A stretch of 64,000 nucleotides of DNA. Origin: Symbiodinium kawagutii. Taxonomy: Eukaryota > Sar > Dinophyceae > Suessiales > Symbiodiniaceae. Location: positions 363,133 to 427,132 of the forward strand of contig VSDK01018732.1 of NCBI GenBank assembly GCA_009767595.1, in the 5' to 3' direction. Positions within the stretch are counted from its first letter, which is position 1. Every line of letters starts with the position of its first letter. Positions 10,022 through 18,989 of this stretch are shown here, piece after piece. A program made the position numbers and the translations under genes. Under the pieces are notes generated by a model. That model was given only the letters and a program-made list of their open reading frames with translations, searched no databases and was not told where the DNA came from.

Positions 10022-13000
10022 TCTTCCTCGTCCTGCATGCGACGTAGATGCTGAGCGACCTCGCCCATGGCTTGTGTCATCACTCCCTGACCCTGTTGAA
10101 CCGTCTGCATGATCGAGGCTTGGGCTGTCATCTGCTGCTGCTGCATCTCCAGCATCGTCTGTTGCCCCGAGACTAGGGGAGTAATGGCCTGAGCTAGCAC
10201 CGTGGTCACTCCTGTCAGAAGCTGGGAGTTGGCCTCGATCATCGCAGCTTGCATCCTCTCCTGCAGGCCTGGATCAGGTTCACTTGAGTCGGATCGGAAC
10301 ACGAAGGGGCTGCCAGGCTCTTGGCTGCCTGTCGCGTCTCCGGGTAGGTTGTCGCCGGAGAGTAAGTCACGCGCCGAGCCTTCGTCGAGTCCTTGCCCTT
10401 CTTCTTCTGCGTGTGAGGGGTGTAGGACAGCTTCTCCTTGCACAGCAGACACTTCTCCCACGAACCGTATTGGTTCCCTCCCCGTACCACGCTCCCGGCA
10501 GGGTGCTGACACTTCTTGCGCTGCGTCATCTTGTACTCTTCGATCTCTTTCTCCACCAGCTTCTCTGCCATTCGAAGCCATTGCGAGTGAGCTGCCGGCA
10601 TGAGGATGGGACGCCGTGGCGAAGCTGGGAACTGGTCGAGGGGCTTCAGCAGCAAAGCTTAAGCCGGAATGCTGGCAACATTCACCACGATCTGCGTCAT
10701 GTCTGTGTGTGTGCTCATGTGACAACTTGGAGAAGATGGTCATGCCTGTCCATGGAAGTTTTGAACATGTAACTGAACTCTCTCTCCATCGATCCACACT
10801 AGAAGAGAAACTGCCATCTGCGAAGTGACGGACTGTGACACGTTGCCCTCCTAGACCCCTCTTGTCCAAAGGTATAAAGTCAGCAGTTCGGGGTTCAACA
10901 TGATGGCAAATGAGAAGGGGGTTGCGATCCTCAGACACCTCCCGGTCAGCTTCGGCCATGTATGCTCGGTCAGCGGAATGGCCCTTTGGCACGTCAAAAG
11001 CTCCGTCCGTGAGACCATACTGCTTCTGGATTGCCTCAGGGACGGGAAAACTAGAACCGGTCCACTTCGTGACGTCTATAGTGCGGTGGCCAGACTTCAT
11101 GCGGTGCATCTCGTCCTGGGAGTTGTTCTCGGAATAGTGCAGCACGTTCGAACGAGTGTCGATGATGGACCCCAAACTCTCCAGGAGTCCAATGCTCAGC
11201 AGATGCGGGATGTCCTCGTCCACCACAGTGATCTTCACAACACCGGGAGAGCCACCGAGGACACAGGGGACCAGCGACATAAAGAGCGTGGTCGCCTTGC
11301 CTCCAACTCCGGAAGCATTGCCTGGTTTCTCTTCCAGCTCAATGGGTTGGAGACCCACTCGCTTCAGCTTGTCCTTCAGCTTCTCATAGGCCACCCTGCC
11401 AATGAGATCCTGACCAGCGCCTGGGTCAACGATGGCATGGCCGGCAGGCATGGAGAGGAATGCCTGCACCACCTGGGGTTGCTTGAAGCGTTCCAGAACC
11501 CGCATGGCGTACTCCGGCACGGCCATAAAGATCAGGTTCGTGTCCTCTTCGGTGTCGAGAATCGCGTCCGCCGCATTCGACATCTTATAGGGGAAGCCCT
11601 CCAGCTCGATGTCGATCTTGTTCTTCGTGGTGTCGAGGATCGTGCCCACCTCGCCCACAGTGACGTAGTTGAAGCCACCCAAGTCGGAGAAAGAGGAATC
11701 GCCCGAGCCACCGAGGTAAACGAATGCGGTGGGTTTTGAGGGTCCTAGAGAGCGCCCCCTTTCCTGCTCCAAACGCTCCGACTTGGAGCGGTACGGCTTC
11801 TTGCAGTCCTCGGCCCAGTGACCACGATCTCCACAGTTGCTGCAGCGCGACACTTTCTTGATGGCTTCGACTCCCATCCTGCGAGGACGAGGTTGCCCAG
11901 GTGGATAGGGTCGAGAAGAACGATCGGTGAAGTGGCGCCTGTCTTTCTTCTGGGCGAGCTTCAGCTTCTTGTTCTCCTTCCATGTGCGCTTCTCTTTCTC
12001 CAATGCCATGTAGACTTCCACCGCCGCCTTCTCGTCCAAGTCCATCTTCTCGATCTCCGCAAGAATGTCGACCTGGTCCTGGGAGTCCGCGGAGGAGACG
12101 TCCGACACGTCGCCATCATCCTTATCCGGGTTCTCGAGGAGATAGTTGTGTCCCTTTCCCTTGGATGCGATCCCTTCCTCTTCGAGATCAAATACTTTGA
12201 GAGCCCTCGACACCGCTCTGAAGTCATTGGAGCCCGCAGTCAAAGTTCTCAAATTCATAGCGCCTTGCTTCCCCAGGTTGGCCTGCTCTTCAAGGAGGAT
12301 GCCCTTCAGGTCGTCGGGAAGCTGCACGTAGCGCTCGGCCATGGCAAACTCTTGCTCACGCCTCAGTGCGAACTGAGACATGCTTTCTTCTTGTCTCCTG
12401 GGGCCTTCGAACAAGGCCCTCCGTACCACTCGACGCATCTCGGAAGCCTGCTTTTCCCCTGCAAGCACGTCCAAGATGGATAGCATCTCGTCCAGGTAGT
12501 CCGGGCCGGTGAGCACAGTGTCACTGAGATGCTCAAAGCGAGCCTGTAGCTCCCAGTCCATGGACTTCATCACCCTCTCGGCCCTCCGACGTTGCTGAAC
12601 GTCGGTGGACTGATCCCACCTTCGCACTGACCGCTTCCACAAGCGGTAGTGCGGCCATCCAGCCCAAGCCGGCGGGTCTGCAAAGTCACGGCCACGATCA
12701 CGATCTCGATCTCCCCACCAACCCTGTCCCCAGGGCTGCCAGTTTCCCCACTGAGCGCCCTGCTGCCGCCAGTCCTGCCAGTCGTCACGTGGTTGTTCCC
12801 CACCACGTGTTGCCACGGCCCACGGATCTGTCTGCAGGGGGAGTTCGGGAGAAGGAGCTCCTGTTCCTTGGCCGCCTGGTTGTACTTGTTCACCGCCGGG
12901 TCCAGCTCGCCCTTCAGCACCAGAAGGTCCGACGAAGTCAGACACAGTGCCATCCGTTCGCGTCGCGGGTACGTCTCCGCCTTGCGCTCCGTCCCACTGC

Positions 13001-13023
13001 GGCGGAGAGCTCGAGGTCGCCAT
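9991..13023 (-). CDS. Copia gag and aspartic protease
   Basis: A 1010-codon frame from ATG 13023, 57 bp inside the 5' LTR. Residues 1-115 are G/P/W/D-rich; 120-280 look like the copia gag helical region (WKRSVRRWDQSTDVQQRRR, LRREQEFAMAERYVQLPDD); a CCHC zinc knuckle C-x2-C-x4-H-x4-C lies at 394-407 (CSNCGDRGHWAEDC); a retropepsin-like motif AIVDPGAGQDLIG is at 530-542. Gag packages element RNA and protease cuts the polyprotein (family knowledge). Residues about 755-915 look out of frame: another minus-strand frame (10239-10655) holds a better protein with a C-x-H...C-x2-C motif. The final 90 residues are Q/M-rich and return to a plausible frame. Confidence 0.88.
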   Translation of the reverse strand: MATSSSPPQWDGAQGGDVPATRTDGTVSDFVGPSGAEGRAGPGGEQVQPGGQGTGAPSPELPLQTDPWAVATRGGEQPRDDWQDWRQQGAQWGNWQPWGQGWWGDRDRDRGRDFADPPAWAGWPHYRLWKRSVRRWDQSTDVQQRRRAERVMKSMDWELQARFEHLSDTVLTGPDYLDEMLSILDVLAGEKQASEMRRVVRRALFEGPRRQEESMSQFALRREQEFAMAERYVQLPDDLKGILLEEQANLGKQGAMNLRTLTAGSNDFRAVSRALKVFDLEEEGIASKGKGHNYLLENPDKDDGDVSDVSSADSQDQVDILAEIEKMDLDEKAAVEVYMALEKEKRTWKENKKLKLAQKKDRRHFTDRSSRPYPPGQPRPRRMGVEAIKKVSRCSNCGDRGHWAEDCKKPYRSKSERLEQERGRSLGPSKPTAFVYLGGSGDSSFSDLGGFNYVTVGEVGTILDTTKNKIDIELEGFPYKMSNAADAILDTEEDTNLIFMAVPEYAMRVLERFKQPQVVQAFLSMPAGHAIVDPGAGQDLIGRVAYEKLKDKLKRVGLQPIELEEKPGNASGVGGKATTLFMSLVPCVLGGSPGVVKITVVDEDIPHLLSIGLLESLGSIIDTRSNVLHYSENNSQDEMHRMKSGHRTIDVTKWTGSSFPVPEAIQKQYGLTDGAFDVPKGHSADRAYMAEADREVSEDRNPLLICHHVEPRTADFIPLDKRGLGGQRVTVRHFADGSFSSSVDRWRESSVTCSKLPWTGMTIFSKLSHEHTHRHDADRGECCQHSGLSFAAEAPRPVPSFATASHPHAGSSLAMASNGREAGGERDRRVQDDAAQEVSAPCRERGTGREPIRFVGEVSAVQGEAVLHPSHAEEEGQGLDEGSARDLLSGDNLPGDATGSQEPGSPFVFRSDSSEPDPGLQERMQAAMIEANSQLLTGVTTVLAQAITPLVSGQQTMLEMQQQQMTAQASIMQTVQQGQGVMTQAMGEVAQHLRRMQDEEEWAPVPEQLP
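10239..10655 (-). pseudogene. Displaced frame of the gag-pol spacer with a zinc-type motif
   Basis: This frame reads WLRMAEKLVEKEIEEYKM, then C-x-H-x17-C-x2-C (KKCQHPAG ... EKCLLCKE), much more protein-like than the overlapping part of the main gag frame. Entry and exit from the main frame need one indel on each side (near 10.7 kb and 10.25 kb). Confidence 0.6.
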
Positions 13024-13059
13024 GGCGCTGCCCGCAAGGCCCTGAAGAAACGCAAGAGG

Positions 13060-13077
13060 CCAAGCTCCGCGCTACCA
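13060..13077 (-). promoter_or_regulatory. Primer binding site
   Basis: Two bases inside the 5' LTR the element strand reads TGGTAGCGCGGAGC. The plus strand shows the matching tRNA-like 3' end CCGCGCTACCA. TGGTA is typical of sites pairing with initiator Met-tRNA. Identifying the exact tRNA needs a tRNA set from this genome. Confidence 0.65.
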
Positions 13078-13079
13078 AC

Positions 13080-13206
13080 TGAGAAACACAGAAGCGGGGG
13101 AGCAAACCTATGGCAGCTCGATGCCTTTTGCGCCGTGAGTGGGACTGCGGTGAGCAGCGAAGTAACACAAGCCCCAAGTATGGTCAATTGGTGAAGCCGT
13201 TTGTCA
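13080..13206 (-). repeat. 5' LTR
   Basis: 127 bp, same as 5002-5128 by eye, with TG/CA ends. Promoter elements are not obvious by eye. Confidence 0.93.
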
Positions 13207-13211
13207 CTTAG

Positions 13212-13403
13212 TTAATGATCCTTCAAGATTTCAGTCTTAGTCTCAATAATTATGTCCACTGGAGGCTTCTGAACACGTGACATTGGAACCATCCAGAACA
13301 TACTCTTGTGAGAAGTCTTTGTATCTTTGTCACCACCCACCAGAGATGTGGTATCGGCACAGGCAGCATGACGCTGTGAGAGCCCAATACCTGTACACAT
13401 CAA
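13212..13403 (-). CDS. Candidate host exon beside the retrotransposon
   Basis: A minus-strand frame of 63 codons ends with TAA at 13212-13214, two bases from the CTTA target duplication. It contains the K/T/V-rich stretch PPVDIIIETKTEILKDH. If real, the retrotransposon landed just after this stop codon, in a 3' untranslated region. No family recognised; the frame may be chance. Confidence 0.22.
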   Translation of the reverse strand: MMCTGIGLSQRHAACADTTSLVGGDKDTKTSHKSMFWMVPMSRVQKPPVDIIIETKTEILKDH

Positions 13404-13766
13404 TGAGATCTTTGATCAACCGAAGGATCTAGATACAAATATGAACATATACTACCATTTGGATCATTTCGAGTGGGGCTGGTAGCTCCTTGGCTCCTGG
13501 TTTAAATGGATACAGTGATACTATTGGTTCCTTAGCTCTCGCCCAAGCGCACTGTCACAGCCTCAGGTATAGGTCACCACTATCACCATTGGTGTGCTGA
13601 AAATCTGCAGATTTCACAGCGTCCTTCTCCAACACTGTTCCCAGCACTCCAAAGATTTGCAGAAGCGCAATTGCCAGGCCAATCTGAGAAACGATCCCAT
13701 GAGATCTGTCAGCTTTCAAGCAACTCAATCTGAGAAGTGGATCCTTTTCAGCAACTGGAGAATATG

Positions 13767-13880
13767 TCTATGGGTCAATATGAATCAACCAAAAAATGGG
13801 GGATAATCACCATCAATAATAGGGTAAACAATGGTTAATCATAGGGGAAGCAGCGGCACAGGGTTTTGACCCACAGCCAT
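13767..13880. repeat. Miniature inverted-repeat element family B
   Basis: TATGGGTCAAT at the left and GTTTTGACCCACAGCC at the right are inverted copies. The interior 'ataatagggtaaacaatggttaatcataggg' matches other B copies, about 115 bp. Confidence 0.75.
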
Positions 13881-14002
13881 ATTGTACAACCGTCAATGGG
13901 ACATGGGTACGGACAAACTCCAGCGATGAAACCAGGGGATTTCCAATGAATTCAAAACAACACTAAAAATCTCCATGGAAGGCTGAAAAAAAAGTGAAAC
14001 CA

Positions 14003-14111
14003 GGTGGGTGTTTCTCAAGCCATAGGGGTACCCCTAAATCATCCATTAATAGTCATTTATAATAAACCAACCATAGCTTTGGGGGTCCCCTATGGCTTGA
14101 GAAACCACCAG
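14003..14111. repeat. Miniature inverted-repeat element family A
   Basis: Left GTGTTTCTCAAGCCATAGGGG and right CCCCTATGGCTTGAGAAACC form a near-perfect terminal inverted repeat with a 'tcatttataataaaccaacc' core. Non-coding. Confidence 0.8.
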
Positions 14112-14282
14112 GTGGCCCGTAGCCACTTTTCAACTCCAAGCCACGAGTGACGAGGCAATGAAGCCGGGATTCGCCTCAAGCGCACCGCTCAAACAGCGAC
14201 CAGCCAAGCCGTCACTCAAACCCTTTGAGTCCACAACCACCGATCTCAACCGTTTTCCACCAGTTCCAGTCGTTGCCCTCTG

Positions 14283-14405
14283 CAAGTTGGGCCCCCCTAG
14301 TTTTAAGTTGATTAATAAGCCATTTAACAAGCTAGTTATATCTACCATAACTGGTAGTTACCCTAGTTATAACTCAAGTTGGCCAACTGAGGGGGCCCAC
14401 CTTGT
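14283..14405. repeat. Miniature inverted-repeat element family E
   Basis: GTTGGGCCCCCC at the left mirrors GGGGGCCCACCTTG at the right. The core has 'tagttatatctaccataactggtag', near-palindromic itself. Shared with 39083-39204. Confidence 0.75.
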
Positions 14406-14508
14406 GGTAAACTAACATGGCTGGCTGGAAAATCCACCATAAATGGATGGTTTTCCAGGGTTTTCCTCACACAATGGTGGATTTTCCATTGCCATGTTAG
14501 TTTACCAG
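14406..14508. repeat. Miniature inverted-repeat element family D
   Basis: GGTAAACTAACATGGC and GCCATGTTAGTTTACC are perfect inverted ends, directly abutting the E copy. The left end begins with a strong-looking donor (GTAAAC) and the right end closes with TTTACCAG, like an acceptor. Confidence 0.75.
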
Positions 14509-14519
14509 AGGGCAAGCGT

Positions 14520-14900
14520 TGATACGCCAGCCAGTGTTTCACTGGATCAGTTCAGTTTGGTCTTGTTTGTGTCTTGTAGCCTGGATGTTTGCTCTGGCTG
14601 AGCTGAAGTTGTTCATTTCAGTATGCCTCCCCTGGTTTTGTGATTTGTTCTCTTCGCACTTGCTTTCCTTTTGTCGCTTTGTCGTGCTTCTATGCGTGAT
14701 TTCGCATGTGTTTCCTTTTCAATGTGTTCGTCCTTGTGTGATTGTAAAAGGTTTTCTTTTGTCCCCATTCGTGTTGTTTTCACTTCATGTAATTTATGCT
14801 TCCTTGCTTTGCTCTCTTCTGGTTTGTCCTGTTTGCTTTCATTTGTATACATTGTTGCTCTCAGTCGGCTTTTGTCACACTTAGTCAGCATGGCGTAGTT
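14520..14900. other. T-rich stretch, no gene called
   Basis: Both strands are open for about 100 codons because of strong T/G versus A/C skew. The resulting peptides are low-complexity and I do not count them as genes. Confidence 0.4.
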
Positions 14901-15006
14901 CAAAGAATGACAATCATGTCGTTCTAGACTGCGAAATGGCAGAGTACATGATCATATTGAGATACGACACAGTTCGCGCTTTCTTAAATCAAAGACATGT
15001 ACACCC

Positions 15007-15098
15007 TGGTAAACTAACCTGGAAGTGAAAAACTCACCATTTATAATGGTTTTACCTATTAAAACCAGTGATGTTCAGCTTCCAGGTTAGTTTGCCAG
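15007..15098. repeat. Miniature inverted-repeat element family D
   Basis: GGTAAACTAACCTGGAAG mirrored by CTTCCAGGTTAGTTTGCC. Same family as 14406-14508, with a different interior. Confidence 0.75.
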
Positions 15099-16029
15099 AG
15101 GGTATATATGCATACCTTAGGCATCCCCTTCCCAAGAATTTGTGGGAACCGCAGGAACGCGGGTTCCGAAACCTGCATTTGGTGCTTCCGGGAGCCTACA
15201 TTGTTGGAGGAGATGGAACGTCTCGGTGAATATGTGTGTATGCTTTCATGTTTGAAGAACTACTCATCTATCTTGGCATATCTTCGATTTAGTGAAGAGT
15301 ACAGTACATGCTAAACACGCAGTGACAATAACAAAATGATATTCCGACCGATTTGGTACAAGATAGCGTCACTTTACAGGATAATTAGCGGAGAACCAAC
15401 CAATTTCAGAAATTTCCGGGGTTTGAATGTCCAGCATGTCGAAACGGCGGGACATTATATCACAAAGGCCAGTCGGTCATGACATAGACACCAAGATGCC
15501 AAACAAGAACATCTACCAGGTTCAAAGCCGTCCACTATGGTTTCGGGCAGTGATCAAGCTGAAGCCGCAGAATTTGCACGGTCCCAGGGGCTTTGGGATT
15601 GTACTTGGACGGCAGGATGTAATAACCTCCAAGCGAACCAATCACGAAGCATGGGCAGCCAATGAGCCTCAACGAGTGACTGCAATCTTCACTGGGGGTT
15701 CTCTCCAGTCGTTCCGTGCTGGACAGGGAACTGCACTTGTTTAGTTCAAAGAAGCGTGATCCAAAGTGATTGAGCTCAAAAGTGGATTGGAAGAGAGTGT
15801 GAAAAATCTACTGCCCAGCTGCAAATTGATATCCATTGGAAACCTCAATCAGAAACCTTTTTTTAAAGTCAAGTTACATGTTGTGACAACTAGTACAACA
15901 TAGTACAACCATGACCCGGATTTCTTAAGGGATCCCGAAAACAGCAACCGATGATCTAAATAGGAAACAATTCGAAAACTACGAAAATCTGATCTGAAAA
16001 AAGGAAGCAAATCTCCAAGAAACAGAAAA

Positions 16030-16083
16030 ATGAACAGAAAGCCTTCGGAGCAAGGGGTACAGGCTCCTCCGTCCTGCGGCCGT
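16030..16083 (-). CDS. Candidate exon continuing the cysteine-rich protein
   Basis: After the acceptor CCATGGCAG (16084-16091) a minus frame reads RPQDGGACTPCSEG, with a C-x2-C pair of the type that closes ephrin-receptor-like cysteine-rich repeats, followed by a hydrophobic run (LFIFLFLGDLL) that could be a membrane segment. The 3' border is unclear, so the end coordinate is approximate. Confidence 0.4.
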
Positions 16084-16395
16084 CTGCCATGGCAGAAAAA
16101 ATGACCGGTCATGAAAACCGAGACTGCTGGTTGGAGGGGATATGTACAGGTCATACCAAGTCCCTGACAGCTTAAGCCGTGGGATTGGATGATGATTTCC
16201 CGTTCGGGTCACTGTAGCACTATAAGGTCCTTTGAGCACTTGCTTTGGGATGGGTATGTGGCACACAAGGAACGGCTGGGGCCGACCGTTCTGTCTCTTC
16301 AGGTTGTAAAGGTCAAGATATCAGCAGAACCTGGACATGGATCCATCCAACCGTCCCAAAGTTCCAGGAAGTTCGGGTTGGCCAACCACGGTAAC

Positions 16396-16566
16396 TCCGG
16401 CACACAGAACCCGCGCAGCTTCCTCCGAGAAGAATTCCCCCTCGGGACAAAGCGCGCAAGTGGTCCCAATGCGACCCCCTCCGCAGGTGCCGGGGGACCC
16501 GCCAGGACAGGCAAAGTCCGGGCAGAGATACCTCAACCATTCAGCAGTGATGGGGGTGAAGCCACT
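16396..16566 (-). CDS. Exon of an ephrin-receptor-like cysteine-rich protein
   Basis: A phase-0 minus-strand frame of 57 codons from the acceptor GGTACAG (ends 16567) to a possible donor GTTACC. It reads SGFTPITAEWLRYLCPDFAC, then PGGSPGTCGGGRIGTTCALC and PEGEFF. The pattern C-x4-C-x7-C-x8-C-x2-C with GTC-GGR-G is typical of GCC2/GCC3 (ephrin-receptor-like) repeats in extracellular receptor domains. The exon 16030-16083 on the same strand supplies the expected closing C-x2-C. The donor position is uncertain; earlier GT or GC donors would also keep the motif. Which longer protein it belongs to cannot be settled here. Confidence 0.55.
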
Positions 16567-17294
16567 CTGTACCGGGTCAGTGCTGAGTTTGTTTGCTCAC
16601 CAAAGTTTGTCGGGGCATGAAAGCCTTCTAAGGAGATGGCTGATCCCTTCTGCTGCTGCTGCTGCTGCGGCTTAGTCCACCCAACCACAATTCTTTTTGA
16701 ATCCAATCAAGAGAAGTAGGGAGCAAGTTTTCTGCGCAACCAGACATGGTGCTGTGACCGACTCGTCGAAAAGCTGATCTGGCTGGATCTGATAAAATGG
16801 GTTGTTACAACCCAATCCATGTGACCTTCCCATGTATTGATATGTGTTGTCAAAAGCTGATCTGATAACAATAAAATGTTTTGTTACAACTGGCTGGATC
16901 TGATATCAGATATACCAAGGTTAATAGCGGTGCTACCATGATCAGATACCTGATTGGTGTGCTGGATCATCTCAACCCGGTAATTCGCTTCGACCAATTT
17001 CCATATTATGAGTTAGAGAACTATTCTTAATCACTAATGATAAAGTTGATATGCATGATTATCGATAAGTTCCCTAAAATAATAATGTATCTTATGCTAG
17101 TACAAAATCAACATGGTGGTACAATAGTTTATCAACAATAACTATATCCAATCATAATATCAATATACAATACTAATTCTAATATCAAGTATACTATCAA
17201 TCCCAATGTCAGGAGCAACATTAGACAATATCATAATCATCAACTATATCAACAATCAGTTCCTGATCAATTCTGGTCCTGCTGTCTTTAATAG

Positions 17295-17443
17295 CTCCGC
17301 AACGTACCATCCCAGACGCGTGTCCAAGGGGGCAGATTCTGTGCTGGAGTGTCCGACTTGGATACTGGGTACATCATCAGCTCCAGTGGAATTCAACAGT
17401 TTTCCAAGCCTTGGCAAGGAAAGTGGCAGGGAGATATTTGGCT
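17295..17443. CDS. Candidate exon, strand unresolved
   Basis: Plus-strand reading: the strong acceptor CTGTCTTTAATAG opens 49 codons (LRNVPSQTRVQGGRFC ... KWQGDIW) that run up to the B element at 17440. Minus-strand reading: acceptor ATGTACCCAG and donor GTACGT bracket a shorter frame (SKSDTPAQNLPPWTRVWD). Nearby exons are minus, which favours the second, but the plus frame is longer. Confidence 0.28.
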
Positions 17444-17553
17444 GTGGGTCACTTCACCCTTAGTCCCTCTCCCCAATCGGATTAACCATTGTTTTCCCTA
17501 CTATTGTTGGTTATTATCCCCCAGTATTGGTTGGCTAATATTGACCCACAGCC
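17440..17553. repeat. Miniature inverted-repeat element family B
   Basis: GGCTGTGGGTCA and TGACCCACAGCC are perfect inverted ends around the family core 'taaccattgttttccctactattgttgg'. ATTT flanks both sides, a possible short target duplication. Confidence 0.78.
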
Positions 17554-18520
17554 ATTTGGATGTTGATCTATGGGATGTGGTTCTACTTGGATAATGATAT
17601 TGATTCATCGGATATGACTGGTACTTGGTGGTGTCTTAAGATAGGAAATCACCCACAATGATTAATTAATGGTGAATAATACGGGAGAATGACCAACAAC
17701 CATATTTGGTGGTTCCTTACTCCATAGGAAGCCCCCCAAGTTATGGTTGGCGTATCACTATAAATTACTGATATTGGATTATAACTGGGGGTACCCATAT
17801 TTTGAGAAACTTCCATATTTGAATTCCAAAATGGGAATGCAGTGTACCCAAGAAGTGCCACAGCGCATCTGCCAATCTTAGTAATTATTCAAAAAACTCA
17901 TTGGTTTTCGTGGCCAATACTACGTCTGATGCGCAGATGTGCGTCAGGGTTAGATTTTCAGCCCCACAACACCACCCACAAAACAACATCTGTTTGCAAA
18001 CGAACATAGGAATTACGCAATGAGGGCTTGCAAACCTTGGGGCGATTTGGTGCCCTCAAGAGCACTGAACGTTCGAACACCTTGGCAATTTGATTTGCAC
18101 ATCAGAAATTAAGATCACGACCAACGGGAAGGGAAAATGAAGCAACCTGGTGACTCTAAGGAGGCAAAGTATTCGTGGAAGAGGATTCGTGGAAGGAGGG
18201 GAAAGCTTGAATGGAACGGAGAAATTGAGGGAACATGGGGACTGAGGGGCTACAATCTTGATCACCCCACAGAACCACATCCAACATCGCAATCATAGGG
18301 ACCGCAATGTTCAGGTTTGACCCTTGCCGGTAGTGCATAGCATGCTGCAGAGATGAAATATTCTACATTGGGATTCACTTCTCTGCATGAAGAGAAAATT
18401 GGTAACTCGAGATGTGGCACCCTCCAAGGGTAACGTCAACGATCAATGAACCTCGTTTCGGTCACAGCGAGGGAATGCCAAAAAGAACAGTGATACAATT
18501 TCCCATCCAAACCATCGTAC

Positions 18521-18647
18521 CTGCCAATGCAACAACAGCCATGGGCTCTCGAATCTTAACCCATCAATTGGTACATCCCTCTGTATTGTGGCCTCGTTTG
18601 TGATAAAACCGTCGTGTGAGACAGTGTAACTTGTCCCATATGAAAGG
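18521..18647 (-). CDS. Candidate exon, unknown product
   Basis: One base plus 42 codons between the acceptor TTTTCGGCCAG and the donor CAG|GTACGA (18515-18520). The peptide reads LSYGTSYTVSHDGFITNEAT and ends in FESPWLLLHWQ, with no low complexity. In the same frame, protein-like sequence continues upstream on the other side of the B element at 18661-18775 (STGEHEAWLEFSASLSY), suggesting the element split an exon. Family not recognised. Confidence 0.42.
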
Positions 18648-18660
18648 CTGGCCGAAAATT

Positions 18661-18775
18661 GGCAGTGGGTCAAAACCCTGTGCCCCTGGTTACCCTATCA
18701 TAAACCAGCTCGTTTTCCCTTTAAAATGGTTGGTTCTCATCCCCCATTATTGCTGATTAATATTGACCCAGCTCG
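18661..18775. repeat. Family B element with a 25-bp flanking duplication
   Basis: The 115-bp B element (GGCAGTGGGTCAAAAC ... ATTGACCCAGCTCGC) is bracketed by a perfect 25-bp direct repeat (18636-18660 and 18776-18800). This is far longer than usual cut-and-paste target duplications. Confidence 0.8.
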
Positions 18776-18960
18776 CCATATGAAAGGCTGGCCGAAAATT
18801 CCAGCCAAGCTTCGTGCTCCCCAGTGGACAGCGAACACCCTTCTGACACAATATGCACTTTCGATCACCATCCTGGAGGCTGCCAGCAAGTTCGTTCAGC
18901 CGAGCTCGGACAACAACACGCCGGGACGTGCTTACACCACCGTTTCTACAAGCAGCTGGT
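18776..18960. CDS. Candidate coding segment beside the B element, strand unresolved
   Basis: Minus strand: a frame reading VHIVSEGCSLSTGEHEAW matches in phase with the exon at 18521-18647 across the B element. Plus strand: an equally open frame (KGWPKIPAKLRAPQWTANTL) runs to a GTAAAC donor at 18959. The minus reading is preferred because of that continuity. Confidence 0.3.
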
Positions 18961-18989
18961 AAACAGAAACCAGAAAAAATCATCTAAAA

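Larger units (their letters stand above)
5002..13206 (-). mobile_element. Complete Ty1/copia-type LTR retrotransposon
   Basis: Two 127-bp direct repeats that match base for base by eye (5002-5128 and 13080-13206), each starting TG and ending CA in plus-strand reading, flank an 8-kb interior encoding gag, protease, integrase, then RT-RNase H. Integrase before RT is the Ty1/copia order. The element reads on the minus strand, so 13080-13206 is the 5' LTR. The plus-strand flanks CTTA (4998-5001 and 13207-13210) look like a 4-bp target duplication. A tRNA-like primer site and a purine-rich tract sit in the expected places. Identical LTRs suggest a recent insertion, yet the coding region has several frame breaks. 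These could be real inactivation or assembly indels. Confidence 0.93.

Noticed and set aside
10900..11739. Plus-strand frame of 279 codons
   Set aside because: It lies antisense to the gag-protease frame, which has clear CCHC and protease motifs.
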